Positions 37,359 to 45,887 of a stretch of 64,000 nucleotides of DNA are shown here, one piece after another; within the stretch, counting starts at the first letter, position 1, and every line of letters begins with the position of its first letter. Made by a program: the position numbers and the translations under genes. Under the pieces are notes generated by a model, which made no database searches, had not been told where the DNA came from, and saw only the letters and a program-made list of their open reading frames with translations. Origin of the DNA: an uncultured Collinsella sp. (GTDB taxonomy: Bacteria; Actinomycetota; Coriobacteriia; Coriobacteriales; Coriobacteriaceae); the NCBI GenBank assembly GCA_900755685.1, contig CAAEHI010000052.1, positions 1-64,000 of the forward strand. Reading direction: 5' to 3'.

Positions 37359-37388
37359 TGGGATGCCGGTCTGGCGATCGGCATCCCA
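37359..37388 (+). terminator. Attenuator-type hairpin between binding protein and permease
   Basis: TGGGATGCCG (37359-37368) pairs with CGGCATCCCA (37379-37388), followed by ATTTAGG. It has the same placement as the hairpin in the first transporter and probably sets binding-protein excess. Confidence 0.65.
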
Positions 37389-37418
37389 TTTAGGTTAATC
37401 CCTAGATAGGGGAGTGGT

Positions 37419-38456
37419 ATGGGTAAGTACATCGTTAAACGTGTGCTTCAGTTCATCCCGGTGTTTTTGGGCGTTACGCTGATTTTGTTCGCCCTCCAGA
37501 ATATCGTGCCGGGAGATCCGATCAAGCTGATCGGTGGAGACAAGGCTCTGTCCCCCGAGGTGGAGCTTCAGCTTCGCGTCCGCTATCACCTGGTCCAGTC
37601 GGACGAGGACGGCAACGCGATCCTTGACGAGAACGGCGACCCCGTTCAAACGTCGCTCGTGGACCGTTACTTGTATTACATGAACGGCCTGCTTCATGGC
37701 GATCTGGGCAATTCGTATCAGCGCAAGCTGCCGGTTACGGAAATCTTTGCCCAGAAGTATCCGTATACGGTCAAACTTGCCGCGTGCGCCATCGTGCTCG
37801 AGGCAATCATGGGTATCGGTGCGGGTATCATTTCGGCGGTAAAGCGTTATTCCTTCTGGGATATTTTGGTAACGCTCACCACGTCGATCCTCGTTGCGGT
37901 CCCGGCCTTCTGGCTCGGTATGTTGCTGCAGCTGTTCTTTGGCGTCATCCTCAAGGACGCTACGGGCGGTGCAATCTCCATGCCGATCTCGGGTGCCGGT
38001 GGTTCCAGCTCTCAGTATCAGGATTGGATGCACTATGTGCTTCCGACCATTACGCTGGCTTCGGTTTCGACCGCTTATGCCGCCCGCATTATGCGCTCGC
38101 AGCTGCTTGACGTCATGAACCAGGATTACATCCGTACGGCAAAGGCCAAGGGTCTCTCCAATCGCGCGATCATCGTCAAGCATGCGCTTAAGAATGCACT
38201 CATCCCCGTCGTTACCTATATTGGTGTCGACTTTGGTGGCATGCTTTCGGGCGCCATCCTGACCGAGACGGTCTTTAACTGGCCCGGTATCGGCTATGAG
38301 GTCTATCGCGCCATTAGCATGCGTGACTGGCCCATCGTTATGGGCGGCGTTACGCTCATCGTTGTCGTCGTCATGGTGATCAACCTGCTCGTCGACATTA
38401 GCTATGCATTCCTCGACCCGCGCATCCGCCTTGGCGGTCCGTCGGATAAGGCCTAA
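37419..38456 (+). CDS. Oligopeptide ABC transporter permease (OppB-like)
   Basis: A 345-residue permease with six helices. The N-terminal helix FIPVFLGVTLILFALQNIVPGDP is typical of OppB/DppB, and the EAA loop reads DYIRTAKAKGLSNRAIIVKHALKNALIP. A longer periplasmic loop (about 45-95) than in the first transporter's permease suits OppB. ATG follows GGGGAG. The operon continues 14 nt later. Confidence 0.93.
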   Translation: MGKYIVKRVLQFIPVFLGVTLILFALQNIVPGDPIKLIGGDKALSPEVELQLRVRYHLVQSDEDGNAILDENGDPVQTSLVDRYLYYMNGLLHGDLGNSYQRKLPVTEIFAQKYPYTVKLAACAIVLEAIMGIGAGIISAVKRYSFWDILVTLTTSILVAVPAFWLGMLLQLFFGVILKDATGGAISMPISGAGGSSSQYQDWMHYVLPTITLASVSTAYAARIMRSQLLDVMNQDYIRTAKAKGLSNRAIIVKHALKNALIPVVTYIGVDFGGMLSGAILTETVFNWPGIGYEVYRAISMRDWPIVMGGVTLIVVVVMVINLLVDISYAFLDPRIRLGGPSDKA

Positions 38457-38470
38457 GGGAGGTACGTCTC

Positions 38471-39406
38471 ATGCAGGAAACTGATTCTCAGTCTCAGGAG
38501 CAGGCTACCGCCACCAAGGCCGCATCTGCTCCCGCCAAGTCCCGCACGCTGTGGGGCGACGCTTTTAAGCGTCTTCGCAAGAACAAGCTCGCCGTTATCG
38601 GTGTCTGCTGGATCATCATCGTCGTTTTGGTTGCCCTGACCGCAGATCTGTGGGCTAAGCCCTGGCTCGGTTCGCCGACGGCTTCCGACTCGACCACCAT
38701 GGCCGAGACGTCGCTGTTGGCTCCATGTGCAGAGCACCCGTTTGGCACCGACGCCCTTGGTCGCGACATTCTCGTCCGCGTTATCTACGGTGCGCGCGTT
38801 TCGCTGTCTGTCGGAATTATGGCCACCGCGATTTCTACGCTGATCGGTCTGGTCATGGGTGCTCTGGCCGGTTTCTACGGCGGCATCTGGGATACGATCA
38901 TCATGCGCTGTGCGGACATCTTCCTGGCGTTCCCGTACGTGCTGTTCGTTGTCGCCATGATCGCCGTTATCGGCCGCGGTCTTCAGAACGTCTTTATCGC
39001 CATCGGTATTCTCGGCTGGCCTTCGATTGCGCGCGTCTTCCGCTCTGCGATCTTGACCGTCAAGGAAAACGACTATGTTGATGCTGCGCGCGCGATGGGT
39101 GCATCTGATGCTCGTATCGTCGTGCGTCACATCTTCCCGAACTCCGTCGCCTCCATCGTGGTCTACGCGACCATGAACATTGGTGGCGCCATCCTGACCG
39201 AGTCTGCTCTGTCCTTCCTCGGCATGGGCGTTATTCCGCCTACGCCTTCGTGGGGCTCCATGATTCAGGACGGTCAGCAGTATCTGCTGACTGCTCCCTG
39301 GATGATGATCATGCCCGGTCTGGCAATTCTCTCGACGGTGCTCGCCTTCACCCTGCTGGGTGACGGTTTGCGCGACGCCCTCGACGTCAAGATGAAGGAC
39401 GCATAA
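38471..39406 (+). CDS. Oligopeptide ABC transporter permease (OppC-like)
   Basis: A 311-residue permease. A polar N-terminal tail of about 25 residues precedes RLRKNKLAVIGVCWIIIVVLVAL. The DppC/OppC hallmark FGTDALGRDILVRVIYGARVS and EAA loop DYVDAARAMGASDARIVVRHIFPN follow. It pairs with the 37419 permease and, unlike the first locus, is not fused to an ATPase. GGGAGG precedes ATG; its stop is 2 nt from the next start. Confidence 0.93.
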   Translation: MQETDSQSQEQATATKAASAPAKSRTLWGDAFKRLRKNKLAVIGVCWIIIVVLVALTADLWAKPWLGSPTASDSTTMAETSLLAPCAEHPFGTDALGRDILVRVIYGARVSLSVGIMATAISTLIGLVMGALAGFYGGIWDTIIMRCADIFLAFPYVLFVVAMIAVIGRGLQNVFIAIGILGWPSIARVFRSAILTVKENDYVDAARAMGASDARIVVRHIFPNSVASIVVYATMNIGGAILTESALSFLGMGVIPPTPSWGSMIQDGQQYLLTAPWMMIMPGLAILSTVLAFTLLGDGLRDALDVKMKDA

Positions 39407-39408
39407 GG

Positions 39409-40500
39409 ATGAAGAAGAACAAGAACTATGTGGACCTGAAGGACCAGCCGGTTCCCGAGGGCCAGCATCTGCTCGAGGTCGATGACCTAAAGATGTATTT
39501 CCACACCGAGGATGGCGTCGTTCGCGCTGTCGACGGTGTCTCCTACACGCTCGATCGCGGCGAGACCCTGGGCGTCGTCGGTGAGTCCGGCTCCGGTAAG
39601 TCCGTGACCGCCATGACCATCATGGGCCTTATCTCGATGCCTCCGGGAAAGATTGAGGGCGGCGACGTTCGCTATCGCGGTCGTTCTATCCTCGAGATGA
39701 CCGAGGAAGAGATGCAGCACATTCGCGGTAACGATATCGCGATGATCTTCCAGGATCCTATGACCTCCTTGAACCCGGTCTATAAGATCGGCAAGCAGGT
39801 AGGCGAGGGTCTTCGTCTGCACCGTGGCTACTCCAAGCAGGAGGCGCTCAAGCGCGCCACCGAGCTTTTGGACCTCGTTGGCATTCCCGAGCCCGAGAAG
39901 CGCGTCAATGAGTATCCGCACCAGTTCTCTGGCGGTATGCGTCAGCGCGTCATGATCGCTATGGCTCTTGCCTGCGACCCCGATATTCTGATTGCCGACG
40001 AGCCCACGACTGCCTTGGACGTTACCATTCAGGCTCAGATTATTGAGCTTATGCAGGAAATGCAGGAGAAGAACGGCAACGCCATCATCATGATCACCCA
40101 TGACCTGGGCGTTGTCGCCGATATGGCTGACAAGATCATGGTTATGTACGCCGGCCGTCCCGTCGAGTTCGGTACTGCTGAGGAAATCTTCTACGAGAGC
40201 CGCCACCCCTACACCTGGGGCCTTATCCGCTCCATCCCGGAGCAGGCCATCGAAGAGAAGAAGCCTCTTACGCCGATTCACGGCAACCCGCCTTCGCTCA
40301 TGAACCTGCCTGAGGGCTGCGTCTTCTCTCCTCGCTGCCCCTATGCGACGGACAAGTGCCGCAAACAGCGCCCCGAGCGCGTTGTCACCGAGTCTGGTCA
40401 TTACTCTGCGTGCCACTACTCCGGTGACCCCGAGTTCCTCAAGAACGCTCCTGAGACGTCCCGTACGCGCAAGGATTCCAAGAAGGGAGGCGAGGCGTAA
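39409..40500 (+). CDS. Oligopeptide ABC transporter ATP-binding protein (OppD-like)
   Basis: A 363-residue ATPase. Walker A is GESGSGKSVT, the Q-loop IFQDPMTSLNP, the signature FSGGMRQRVMIAMAL and Walker B ILIADEPTTALD. The C-terminal oligopeptide/dipeptide domain carries Cys residues in CVFSPRCPYATDKCR, a region that can hold an Fe-S cluster in relatives. The last base of its TAA is the A of the next ATG, so translation is coupled. Confidence 0.94.
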   Translation: MKKNKNYVDLKDQPVPEGQHLLEVDDLKMYFHTEDGVVRAVDGVSYTLDRGETLGVVGESGSGKSVTAMTIMGLISMPPGKIEGGDVRYRGRSILEMTEEEMQHIRGNDIAMIFQDPMTSLNPVYKIGKQVGEGLRLHRGYSKQEALKRATELLDLVGIPEPEKRVNEYPHQFSGGMRQRVMIAMALACDPDILIADEPTTALDVTIQAQIIELMQEMQEKNGNAIIMITHDLGVVADMADKIMVMYAGRPVEFGTAEEIFYESRHPYTWGLIRSIPEQAIEEKKPLTPIHGNPPSLMNLPEGCVFSPRCPYATDKCRKQRPERVVTESGHYSACHYSGDPEFLKNAPETSRTRKDSKKGGEA

Positions 40501-41528
40501 TGGCAGATACCAACGAGCGCACTCCGCTGCTGAAGGTCGAGCACCTCTCTAAGGAGTTTCCCGCTGAGTCCGGCATGTTCGCCAAGCGCTTCTCCAAGCG
40601 TGTCGTCTCTGCTGTAAATGACATCTCTTTTGAGATTTATCCTGGCGAGACCTTTGGTCTGGTTGGCGAGTCTGGTTGCGGCAAGTCCACGACGGGCCGC
40701 ACCATCATGCGTCTGACCAAGCCGACCGCCGGTAAGGTGTTCTTCCAGGGCAAAGATGTTGCCGAGATGAGCAAGCATGAGATCAAGGACATGCGTCGCG
40801 AGATGCAGTTTATCTTCCAGGATCCTTATGCTTCGCTCAACCCTCGTATGACCATCGGAGAGATTGTCTCCGAGCCCATGACCATTCATGGCGTGGGTAC
40901 CAAGGAGGAGCGCATTGAGCGCGTCCGCGAGCTTCTCGACGTCGTTGGACTGAACCCCGAGCACATCAACCGCTATCCGCATGAGTTCTCCGGCGGTCAG
41001 CGTCAGCGTGTCGGCATTGCCCGCGCTTTTGCGCTGAAGCCCAAGCTGATTATCTGCGACGAGCCGGTTTCCGCTCTGGATGTGTCCATTCAGGCCCAGG
41101 TTCTGAACCTACTGAAGGAGCTCCAGGACAAGTTCGGTACCGCATATCTGTTTATCGCCCACGACTTGTCCGTCGTGCAGCACATCTCCGATCGCGTTGC
41201 CGTTATGTATCTGGGTAAGATGGTCGAGGTTTCGGACTGGAAGACGCTCTACAGCGAGCCTCACCATCCGTACACGCAGTCGCTGCTGTCTGCCGTGCCG
41301 GTTCCCGATCCTGATATCCAGAAGACCCGCAAGCGCATCATCCTCGCTGGCGATCCGCCGTCGCCGCTGGATCCGCCGACCGGCTGCCGTTTCCACACGC
41401 GCTGCCCGATCGCTCAGGGCATCTGCTCCGAGAAGCTTCCCGAGTTTAAGGAAGTCGCACCGGGTCACTGCTGCGCCTGCCACTTCGCGGAGCCGTTCCC
41501 GATTAAGGAATCGCACATCGACTTGTAG
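40500..41528 (+). CDS. Oligopeptide ABC transporter ATP-binding protein (OppF-like)
   Basis: A 342-residue ATPase. Walker A is GESGCGKSTTGRTIM, the Q-loop IFQDPYASLNPRMT, the signature FSGGQRQRVGIARAF and Walker B LIICDEPVSALD, then the Cys-containing tail GCRFHTRCPIAQGICSEK. The heterodimer with OppD drives peptide import. GGGAGG lies 7 nt upstream. It ends the operon; a 127-nt palindrome begins 17 nt after its stop. Confidence 0.94.
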   Translation: MADTNERTPLLKVEHLSKEFPAESGMFAKRFSKRVVSAVNDISFEIYPGETFGLVGESGCGKSTTGRTIMRLTKPTAGKVFFQGKDVAEMSKHEIKDMRREMQFIFQDPYASLNPRMTIGEIVSEPMTIHGVGTKEERIERVRELLDVVGLNPEHINRYPHEFSGGQRQRVGIARAFALKPKLIICDEPVSALDVSIQAQVLNLLKELQDKFGTAYLFIAHDLSVVQHISDRVAVMYLGKMVEVSDWKTLYSEPHHPYTQSLLSAVPVPDPDIQKTRKRIILAGDPPSPLDPPTGCRFHTRCPIAQGICSEKLPEFKEVAPGHCCACHFAEPFPIKESHIDL

Positions 41529-41544
41529 CCGGTTGTTATCGTCC

Positions 41545-41671
41545 GGGCCCGCCCTGAAGTTACTTTTCAGAACGTCCTCGGACATGCAAGAAACCCCCGC
41601 TGCGCACTTCGTGCGGCGGGGGGTTCTTGCGTCCTGCGGAGTGTTCTGAAAAGTAACTTCAGGGCGGGCCC
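41545..41671. repeat. Palindromic element B (perfect 29-bp arms, conserved core)
   Basis: 41545-41573 is perfectly complementary to 41643-41671. Inside lie the junctions GTCCTCGGACATGC (41574-41587) and CCTGCGGAGT (41633-41642), and an inner hairpin (41586-41607 with 41611-41630). The junction sequences recur in elements at 41857, 51228 and, less closely, 50913, while the arms differ. Confidence 0.9.
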
Positions 41672-41736
41672 TGGGGTAACTCGGCAGGGAGAGTGCGATT
41701 CCTCGATCGCTCACTTAATCAAATGGAAAAGTTAGT

Positions 41737-41762
41737 GAGGCCGGAGCTTTGGCTCCGGCCTC
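41737..41762. repeat. GC-rich hairpin, 11-bp perfect stem
   Basis: GAGGCCGGAGC (41737-41747) and GCTCCGGCCTC (41752-41762) close a TTTG loop. There is no U-run. It lies between palindromes B and C in a 590-bp non-coding stretch. Confidence 0.75.
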
Positions 41763-41772
41763 CTCATATAAG

Positions 41773-41791
41773 GGCTCGGCAAAGCCGAGCC
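41773..41791. repeat. Hairpin, 8-bp perfect stem
   Basis: GGCTCGGC (41773-41780) and GCCGAGCC (41784-41791) enclose AAA. It follows the preceding hairpin by 10 nt; the two are similar in layout but not identical in sequence. Confidence 0.65.
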
Positions 41792-41856
41792 ACCAAATTT
41801 GCATCAGCCCCCAGAACATGTTTGAGAACTGTGCACGGAGTACATACCCCTAGGGC

Positions 41857-41973
41857 CGGAATGAGGTTGCTTTCCAACGCATTCCGCAGGGGGCGGCATT
41901 ATTTTGTAGCGCGAAGCGCGGAGCAAAATAATGCCGCATGCCCGAGGACGCGTTGGAAAGCAACCTCATTCCG
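41857..41973. repeat. Palindromic element C (perfect 24-bp arms, conserved core, reversed)
   Basis: 41857-41880 is perfectly complementary to 41950-41973. The inner hairpin pairs GCGGCATTATTTTG (41893-41906) with CAAAATAATGCCGC (41924-41937). On the minus strand the junctions read GTCCTCGGGCATGC (41936-41949) and CCTGCGGAAT (41881-41890), each one base from those of element B. The orientation is opposite to B. Confidence 0.9.
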
Positions 41974-42016
41974 CCCCGAACAGGTCCGTCTACCTGCACA
42001 TCTACAAATTCGTAAA

Positions 42017-42064
42017 CTTTTTTGAAAAAAGTGCTTGCACAGTTCTCGAATCATAGGTTATTAT
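42017..42064 (+). promoter_or_regulatory. tRNA-Leu promoter with conserved A/T upstream element
   Basis: TTGCAC (42035-42040), an 18-bp spacer and TATTAT (42059-42064). Immediately upstream is CTTTTTTGAAAAAAGTG, almost identical to the sequence before the other two tRNA promoters in this window. Confidence 0.75.
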
Positions 42065-42121
42065 CTTCCTCGTTGAACGCGCGGTTCCAACAAAACGAAC
42101 CGTGAATCAACAACATAGCAT

Positions 42122-42211
42122 GTCGGAGTGGCGGAATTGGCAGACGCGCTAGCTTGAGGTGCTAGTGACCGCTTTTTGGTCATGCGGGTTCAAGTCCCGC
42201 CTCCGACACCA
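42122..42211 (+). tRNA. tRNA-Leu (GAG)
   Basis: A class II tRNA. Acceptor GTCGGAG (42122-42128) pairs with CTCCGAC (42201-42207), discriminator A and an encoded CCA. The anticodon loop TTGAGGT has GAG at 42156-42158. The long variable arm GACCGCTTTTTGGTC and T-loop TTCAAGT support the call. Confidence 0.97.
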
Positions 42212-42222
42212 TCGCATTTGAG

Positions 42223-42245
42223 AAGCCTCTTCGGAGGCTTTTTTG
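42223..42245 (+). terminator. Terminator after tRNA-Leu
   Basis: AAGCCTC-TTCG-GAGGCTT (42223-42240) followed by a run of Ts. It lies just before the next gene's RBS. Confidence 0.9.
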
Positions 42246-42270
42246 TTACCGATAGACGGTGAGGTCCACG

Positions 42271-44616
42271 ATGGAAACGCTTGAACGCAACGAGTGGGCA
42301 GATGTTGCCCAACTGGTCGAGATCACGAGCGATGCTGTCATCATTTGCGAGCTCGACGGAACCATTCTGCATGTGAATAATCGCTTACTTGGCTTGATGT
42401 GCGAGGAACGTGCCGACGTCATCGGTGGAGATGTTAAAGACGTCCTGTACTCGTCCGCTTTTGAACGTGCGACGGAACATCGTCTGCCATTTGAAACTGA
42501 TGGCTCCGAGAACGAACTGATGCTCAAGCTGAGTGACGGCTCTTTTATCCCCGTCTTGGTTCGTGCGGGCTCCGTAACGCCTCCACGCATCTTTGGGCGC
42601 CGCGCACCACGTGTCCTAGTGGCGCTTCACAGTATCGAGGAACAGTATTCTCACGACCGTCAACTTAAGCGTGCGTTATCGGAGCTTAGAGTGGCGAACA
42701 AGCGTCTCTCTGGCACGCTCTCGGTCATTATGAGCACTGTGGGCTCCGATGAGTTACCCAGCCTGCTTGATACTGTTTTGAACCAGCTTGTAGGAACGCT
42801 CGATGCTTCGGGTGCCGCTATCTATTTTTCTGAGAGCGGCGGTTTTAAGCTACGCGGTGTTTCCAAGGAGCTGTATGACAGCTACCTGCCTGAGTTTTTG
42901 CCGTATGGCGCTGGCATTCCGACGTATGTTCTTCGCGAGTCGCGTGCCTGTCGCTTGTCGATTCAACAGGACCTTGAGGGCGATAGGGCCGCCTCCGGTA
43001 TGTTCATGGACTTGGACAATCGTTCTAAGCACCTGTTGCGCGTGCAGGATATGCCTCCGTACCGCAGCGAGATTTGTCTTCCCGTTTTTTACGGTACGCA
43101 GATCCTTGGCGTGCTTGAAGTTGGTTGGAAACGCCCCCAGGCACCGCTCGCCTATGACGTTAATGTGCTCGAGGTCATTTGCGATTACCTGTCTATCCAG
43201 CTGGTCGGCATGGCATCGAGCCTTCGCTCCCGTCGCACGGCCGAGCTTGGCCGCTCGCTCAATGTCTTGCGTGATGAGTTGTTTGCCTTTCTAGACGATT
43301 CCGCCGCGGCTACCCAGGCGGTATCGTCCGAGATCTGCAATATGCTTAACTGCCATTTTTGCCCTGTTGAGTATGACGCCAGTCTGGATTCCTACGTCAT
43401 AGATTTTGAAGGCGGCAGTCGCGTTGCTTTGCCGGACGATCCCGAGAAGCTTTTCTTTTCCACGACGGCGCCAGCGGCACGTCTGGGGGCTGGCCCTGAT
43501 GGCTTTGAGGCATCTGTTTTGGGCGGTACGAGTGCCGAGGACCTTAAACACGTCCGTATAACTCGCGTTGACGAATCGATGCCTATGGGAGGCTGGCTTA
43601 GGGCGCACGGTCTGCCTTGTCAAGGTCTCTACGTTGACTCCGGCATCGAGGCGGGGCGCCCGCGCTCTGAGGGTGATGGCAGGCACAGTAACGACGCGAT
43701 TGTTCCTGCTTCTGTTGCGAAGAGCCCGACGACGCGCGCGCTGCTGCTTCGTGATGGTAGCCAAGAGCCGATTGATGATCTTGAATATGACTACTTGGTG
43801 CACTTGGCGCATGACTTTGAACTGATCTACGAAGGCGAATCTCAAAAGCGCGAGGAGCGCCATATCGCTCAGACCCTTCAGATCGGCATGAGAAATTCCC
43901 TGGGGGATGTTCCGGGTATCGCAACCGATTCGGTGTACCTGTCGGCCACGAACTCGGCGTTGGTCGGCGGCGATTTCTATACGCTCATCCGTCTTCCCGA
44001 CGACTGCGCCGTCATGATTCTGGGTGATGTGTCTGGCAAAGGCATTGAGGCCGCATCGATGTCCGCGCTCGTCAAGACGGCCCTGACGGCATATGCCTGG
44101 GAGGGCGCTGGACCGGCCCGCATGGCACGCTCCCTTAACAGCATGCTCATGGGCTTTTCGAGGGTCGAGACGTTCGTGACGGCCTTTATCGCCAAGATTG
44201 ACCTTAAGGCCGGACGCGCAACGTATTGTTCGGCGGGCCATCCTCCGACCATGGTCATCAGGCCAGAGTCGATGCCGCTGGGTGGCGGTGAGGCACGTGG
44301 GGGAGAGGTTGAGCTGCTTGGATGCCAATCGGGCGTAATCGGTGCCTTTGAGAGCATGGTGTACGAGACAGGCGTGTTTACGTTCGCCCCCGGCGACATG
44401 CTCTTCATGTATACGGATGGAACGATTGAGGCCCGCGACCGCACCGGAGCGTTCTTTGGCGAGCAGCGCTTGCGCGACCTTCTGCTTTCTGTTTCGGGGG
44501 AGGGCGTGTCGGGCATTTGCGGCAAGGTCTTGGGCGAGCTTGACCGATTTACCGAATCGGCGCTGGACGATGACATTGCATTGGTGTCCCTTGAGTTTTT
44601 ACGGGGTCGTTCATAG
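42271..44616 (+). CDS. PAS-GAF-PP2C (SpoIIE/RsbU-type) serine phosphatase
   Basis: A 781-residue cytoplasmic signalling phosphatase without membrane helices. An N-terminal PAS domain (about 10-115, DGTILHVNNRLLGLM) is followed by a GAF domain (about 150-320). A less conserved middle region precedes a C-terminal PP2C/SpoIIE domain (about 530-781) with metal Asp residues in GGDFYTL, LGDVSGKG, MYTDG and DDDIALV. The family dephosphorylates STAS-domain anti-anti-sigma factors; the next gene encodes a STAS-HATPase fusion, its likely partner. ATG 42271 follows GGTGAGG; GTG 42259 is an alternative. The sensed signal is unknown. Confidence 0.88.
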   Translation: METLERNEWADVAQLVEITSDAVIICELDGTILHVNNRLLGLMCEERADVIGGDVKDVLYSSAFERATEHRLPFETDGSENELMLKLSDGSFIPVLVRAGSVTPPRIFGRRAPRVLVALHSIEEQYSHDRQLKRALSELRVANKRLSGTLSVIMSTVGSDELPSLLDTVLNQLVGTLDASGAAIYFSESGGFKLRGVSKELYDSYLPEFLPYGAGIPTYVLRESRACRLSIQQDLEGDRAASGMFMDLDNRSKHLLRVQDMPPYRSEICLPVFYGTQILGVLEVGWKRPQAPLAYDVNVLEVICDYLSIQLVGMASSLRSRRTAELGRSLNVLRDELFAFLDDSAAATQAVSSEICNMLNCHFCPVEYDASLDSYVIDFEGGSRVALPDDPEKLFFSTTAPAARLGAGPDGFEASVLGGTSAEDLKHVRITRVDESMPMGGWLRAHGLPCQGLYVDSGIEAGRPRSEGDGRHSNDAIVPASVAKSPTTRALLLRDGSQEPIDDLEYDYLVHLAHDFELIYEGESQKREERHIAQTLQIGMRNSLGDVPGIATDSVYLSATNSALVGGDFYTLIRLPDDCAVMILGDVSGKGIEAASMSALVKTALTAYAWEGAGPARMARSLNSMLMGFSRVETFVTAFIAKIDLKAGRATYCSAGHPPTMVIRPESMPLGGGEARGGEVELLGCQSGVIGAFESMVYETGVFTFAPGDMLFMYTDGTIEARDRTGAFFGEQRLRDLLLSVSGEGVSGICGKVLGELDRFTESALDDDIALVSLEFLRGRS

Positions 44617-44694
44617 ACGACGCTGGGCGGGCTGAGTCCGTACGGTTGGGGAAACGAATGCATCGAGTGGGCTTTTTTGGGGAACCATGGTCGT

Positions 44695-45441
44695 ATGAAT
44701 GAGTGGAATGACATAGCGGTTTTGACGCCACCAGGCGATATCGACATCGCCACGGTGCCTGCGCTGCGTCGGCGGTTGGATGCCTTGATTGGCCGCGGCG
44801 TGCGTCGTGTCGTTATCAACTGTCAGGCTGTTAGCTTTATCGATTCGACGGGCTTGGCATTCCTGCTTACGCGCGCTCGTGAGCTCATGAGGCGAGAAGG
44901 CCTGCTTTCGCTCGTCAATGCATCAGGTGAAGTTGTTCGCTTTTTGGAGATTGCTCGTCTTGTCGATATCCTTCATGTCGCGGGGCCGGCACGGGAGTCT
45001 ATTCCCGCTATTCCGGTGGGGGAGCTGCCTCGCTGGAGTAAGAGTGTCGAGGTCCGTCAGGGTATCGAGAATCTTCCATACTACCGACATCGCATCGCCG
45101 AACTCCTTGAATCGCTTCCGTTGCGCCGTGACGAGCGCTACGATGTCGCATTGGCATCGGGGGAGGCGCTGGGTAATGCCTATGACCATGCGGGCGGTAT
45201 CGGGTGCGTCCTGACGGTTCAGGCCTATGGCGATCGCGTTGTGGTTGAGGTGCTTGATCGAGGTGCCGGCTATTCTATCGATGAAACGAGCGAGCCGGTC
45301 GCATCTGAGGAACGCGGCCGTGGTATCAAGCTTATGCGTATGCTCGTCGATAACGTGGAGGTTGCTCGTCGTACGGACGGCGCCGGCACGCGCGTGCAGA
45401 TGGTGAAGCTGTTTAGCGGAGCGCTGGAATCGTGCGCCTAG
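44695..45441 (+). CDS. STAS - HATPase fusion (anti-anti-sigma fused to anti-sigma-type kinase)
   Basis: A 248-residue protein joining two normally separate partners. Residues 1-100 form a STAS domain (GDIDIATVPALRRRLD) with the phosphorylatable Ser51 in FIDSTGLAF. Residues about 118-245 form an RsbW-like GHKL ATPase: N-box ALASGEALGNAYDHA (Glu157, Asn161), G1 DRGAG (188-192) and G2 ERGRGIKLM (206-214). In cis kinase-substrate pairing would alter the usual partner switch. No sigma factor gene is nearby. The PP2C gene 78 nt upstream is the likely opposing phosphatase. The start is uncertain: ATG 44695 has a distant GGGGA; an in-frame TTG lies upstream. Confidence 0.85.
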   Translation: MNEWNDIAVLTPPGDIDIATVPALRRRLDALIGRGVRRVVINCQAVSFIDSTGLAFLLTRARELMRREGLLSLVNASGEVVRFLEIARLVDILHVAGPARESIPAIPVGELPRWSKSVEVRQGIENLPYYRHRIAELLESLPLRRDERYDVALASGEALGNAYDHAGGIGCVLTVQAYGDRVVVEVLDRGAGYSIDETSEPVASEERGRGIKLMRMLVDNVEVARRTDGAGTRVQMVKLFSGALESCA

Positions 45442-45487
45442 CCAATCGCTTTAGCGCGTTTGGCTATTAAGAACATGCGGCAGACAA

Positions 45488-45534
45488 GTTTTTTGAAAAA
45501 AGTACTTGCGTCTTTTGGACAACTCGCGTAAATT
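45488..45534 (+). promoter_or_regulatory. tRNA-Gly/Cys cluster promoter with conserved A/T upstream element
   Basis: TTGCGT (45506-45511), a 17-bp spacer and TAAATT (45529-45534). It is preceded by GTTTTTTGAAAAAAGTAC, matching the elements at 42017 and 47843. Confidence 0.75.
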
Positions 45535-45546
45535 AATAACCCGCAA

Positions 45547-45622
45547 GCGGACATGGCTCAGTTGGTAGAGCACAACCTTGCCAAGGTTGGGGTCGCGGGT
45601 TCGAGCCCCGTTGTCCGCTCCA
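45547..45622 (+). tRNA. tRNA-Gly (GCC), copy 1
   Basis: Acceptor GCGGACA pairs with TGTCCGC; anticodon stem CAACC/GGTTG with loop TTGCCAA gives GCC; discriminator T and encoded CCA. Identical over its full length to copies at 45773 and 47902. Confidence 0.97.
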
Positions 45623-45632
45623 TTGCATTTCC

Positions 45633-45655
45633 GGACCGTTTAGGCGGTCCTTTTT
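45633..45655 (+). terminator. Terminator-like hairpin between tRNA-Gly and tRNA-Cys
   Basis: GGACCG (45633-45638) pairs with CGGTCC (45645-45650), followed by five Ts that end 1 nt before tRNA-Cys. It may act as a processing or partial termination site within the cluster. Confidence 0.75.
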
Positions 45656-45656
45656 C

Positions 45657-45730
45657 GGCGAAGTGGCCAAGTGGTAAGGCAGAGGCCTGCAAAGCCTTTA
45701 CCCCCGGTTCGAATCCGGGCTTCGCCTCCA
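45657..45730 (+). tRNA. tRNA-Cys (GCA)
   Basis: Acceptor GGCGAAG pairs with CTTCGCC; anticodon loop CTGCAAA gives GCA; discriminator T and encoded CCA at 45728-45730. Confidence 0.96.
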
Positions 45731-45772
45731 GGCAACATCCGGGCGCTCCGGCGCCCGTTTTGTTTTACATAT

Positions 45773-45848
45773 GCGGACATGGCTCAGTTGGTAGAGCACA
45801 ACCTTGCCAAGGTTGGGGTCGCGGGTTCGAGCCCCGTTGTCCGCTCCA
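45773..45848 (+). tRNA. tRNA-Gly (GCC), copy 2
   Basis: Base-for-base identical to copy 1 including CCA. It lies 42 nt after tRNA-Cys in the same unit. Confidence 0.97.
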
Positions 45849-45856
45849 AACGCAGC

Positions 45857-45887
45857 AGCCCGACTACCACGGTAGCCGGGCTTTTTT
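45857..45887 (+). terminator. Terminator of the Gly-Cys-Gly tRNA unit
   Basis: AGCCCGACTACC (45857-45868) pairs with GGTAGCCGGGCT (45871-45882) with one mismatch, followed by six Ts. Confidence 0.88.

Noticed and set aside
41545..41973. CRISPR array or integron site
   Set aside because: The repeated features are single long palindromes with different arms, not regularly spaced direct repeats, and no cas or integrase gene is nearby.
41529..42121. Small protein genes in the region between oppF and tRNA-Leu
   Set aside because: Short open frames here run through the arms of palindromes B and C and lack RBSs or recognisable products.
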